NCBI GenBank assembly: GCA_000512675.1
Contig: AXCJ01000008.1
Span: 1-64,000 of the forward strand
Length of the DNA: 64,000 nt
Direction: 5' to 3'
From: Candidatus Xenolissoclinum pacificiensis L6
GTDB taxonomy: Bacteria; Pseudomonadota; Alphaproteobacteria; Rickettsiales; Anaplasmataceae
This document shows positions 63,601 through 64,000 of this stretch, piece after piece. Each line of letters starts with the position of its first letter. The first letter of the stretch is position 1. A model generated the notes under the pieces. The model saw only the letters and a list, made by a program, of their open reading frames with translations. It had not been told where the DNA came from and did not search any database. The translations under genes were made by a program, and so were the position numbers.

Positions 63601-64000
63601 TTACTGATAAAATCAAGTTAATTGCTGCATTTAATAATAAATACATCTTTATAGACCCAACACCTGACCCAGAGGTATCCTATGCAGAGCGTGCGAGACT
63701 ATTCAATAATCCTAGACATGAAGCAAATTGGGATAGTTACAACCAAGAATTGATATCTAAGGGTGGAGGAATATTTTCTGTATTTGATAAAAGAATCACA
63801 TTAACAACAGAAATTAAAAAAGCTCTCTCAATCAACGATTATTCTGAAAGTCATATAGCTCCATATCAATTACAGAAATATATCCTAAAATCCAAAGTAG
63901 ACTTGTTATGGAATGGAGGCATTGGAACTTTCGTTAAAGCGCAAACAGAATCTCATTCTAACATTGCTGATAAACAGAATGATTTAATACGTATTAACGG
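60609..64000 (+). CDS. NAD-specific glutamate dehydrogenase (large type), 3' end beyond window
   Basis: [20 protein letters not shown]...; [77 protein letters not shown]. Runs off the right edge. Confidence 0.95.
   Translation, partial: [1130 protein letters not shown]

Overview
AT-rich 64 kb chromosomal segment from an obligate-intracellular-type alphaproteobacterium. It looks like Rickettsiales, most like Anaplasmataceae, because of P44/Msp2-like beta-barrel paralogs, class I LysRS, PyrB, a large NAD-GDH and skp-fabZ without lpx genes. The housekeeping part (about 20.7-64 kb) encodes MidA, FtsY, DnaA, Skp, FabZ, RecG, TrkH, peroxiredoxin, TrxB, an RluA-family synthase, Gmk, MutL, an M24 peptidase, CtaA, Xth, RlmE, alpha-carbonic anhydrase, Obg, CcmC, PyrB, LysK, an SDR protein, LigA and the start of NAD-GDH. 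The left part (1-19 kb) is accessory. It holds a giant edge-truncated minus-strand ORF (1957 codons in window) missing from the ORF track, a 586-aa paralog of its N-terminal module, and a cluster of at least six outer-membrane beta-barrel genes with a tandem-duplicated, decaying sub-array. Degenerate IS5-superfamily remnants of three types occur near 6.6-7.4, 19.3-20.5, 35.7-36.5 and 58.2-60.4 kb. The most unusual objects are: (1) the giant bilobed-hydrophobic plus helical protein and its short paralog; (2) a 1575-aa protein at 25.7-30.4 kb with flagellin-like ends and repeated beta-rich modules resembling flagellin/hook IN motifs; (3) the tandem P44-like array with a truncated 3' cassette and loss of the C-terminal Phe signal; (4) three 34-bp tandem repeats upstream of the carbonic anhydrase; (5) a poly-A frameshift joining two ORFs at 30.7 kb. 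No tRNA, rRNA or CRISPR was recognised. All family calls are from reading the sequence; no searches were run.
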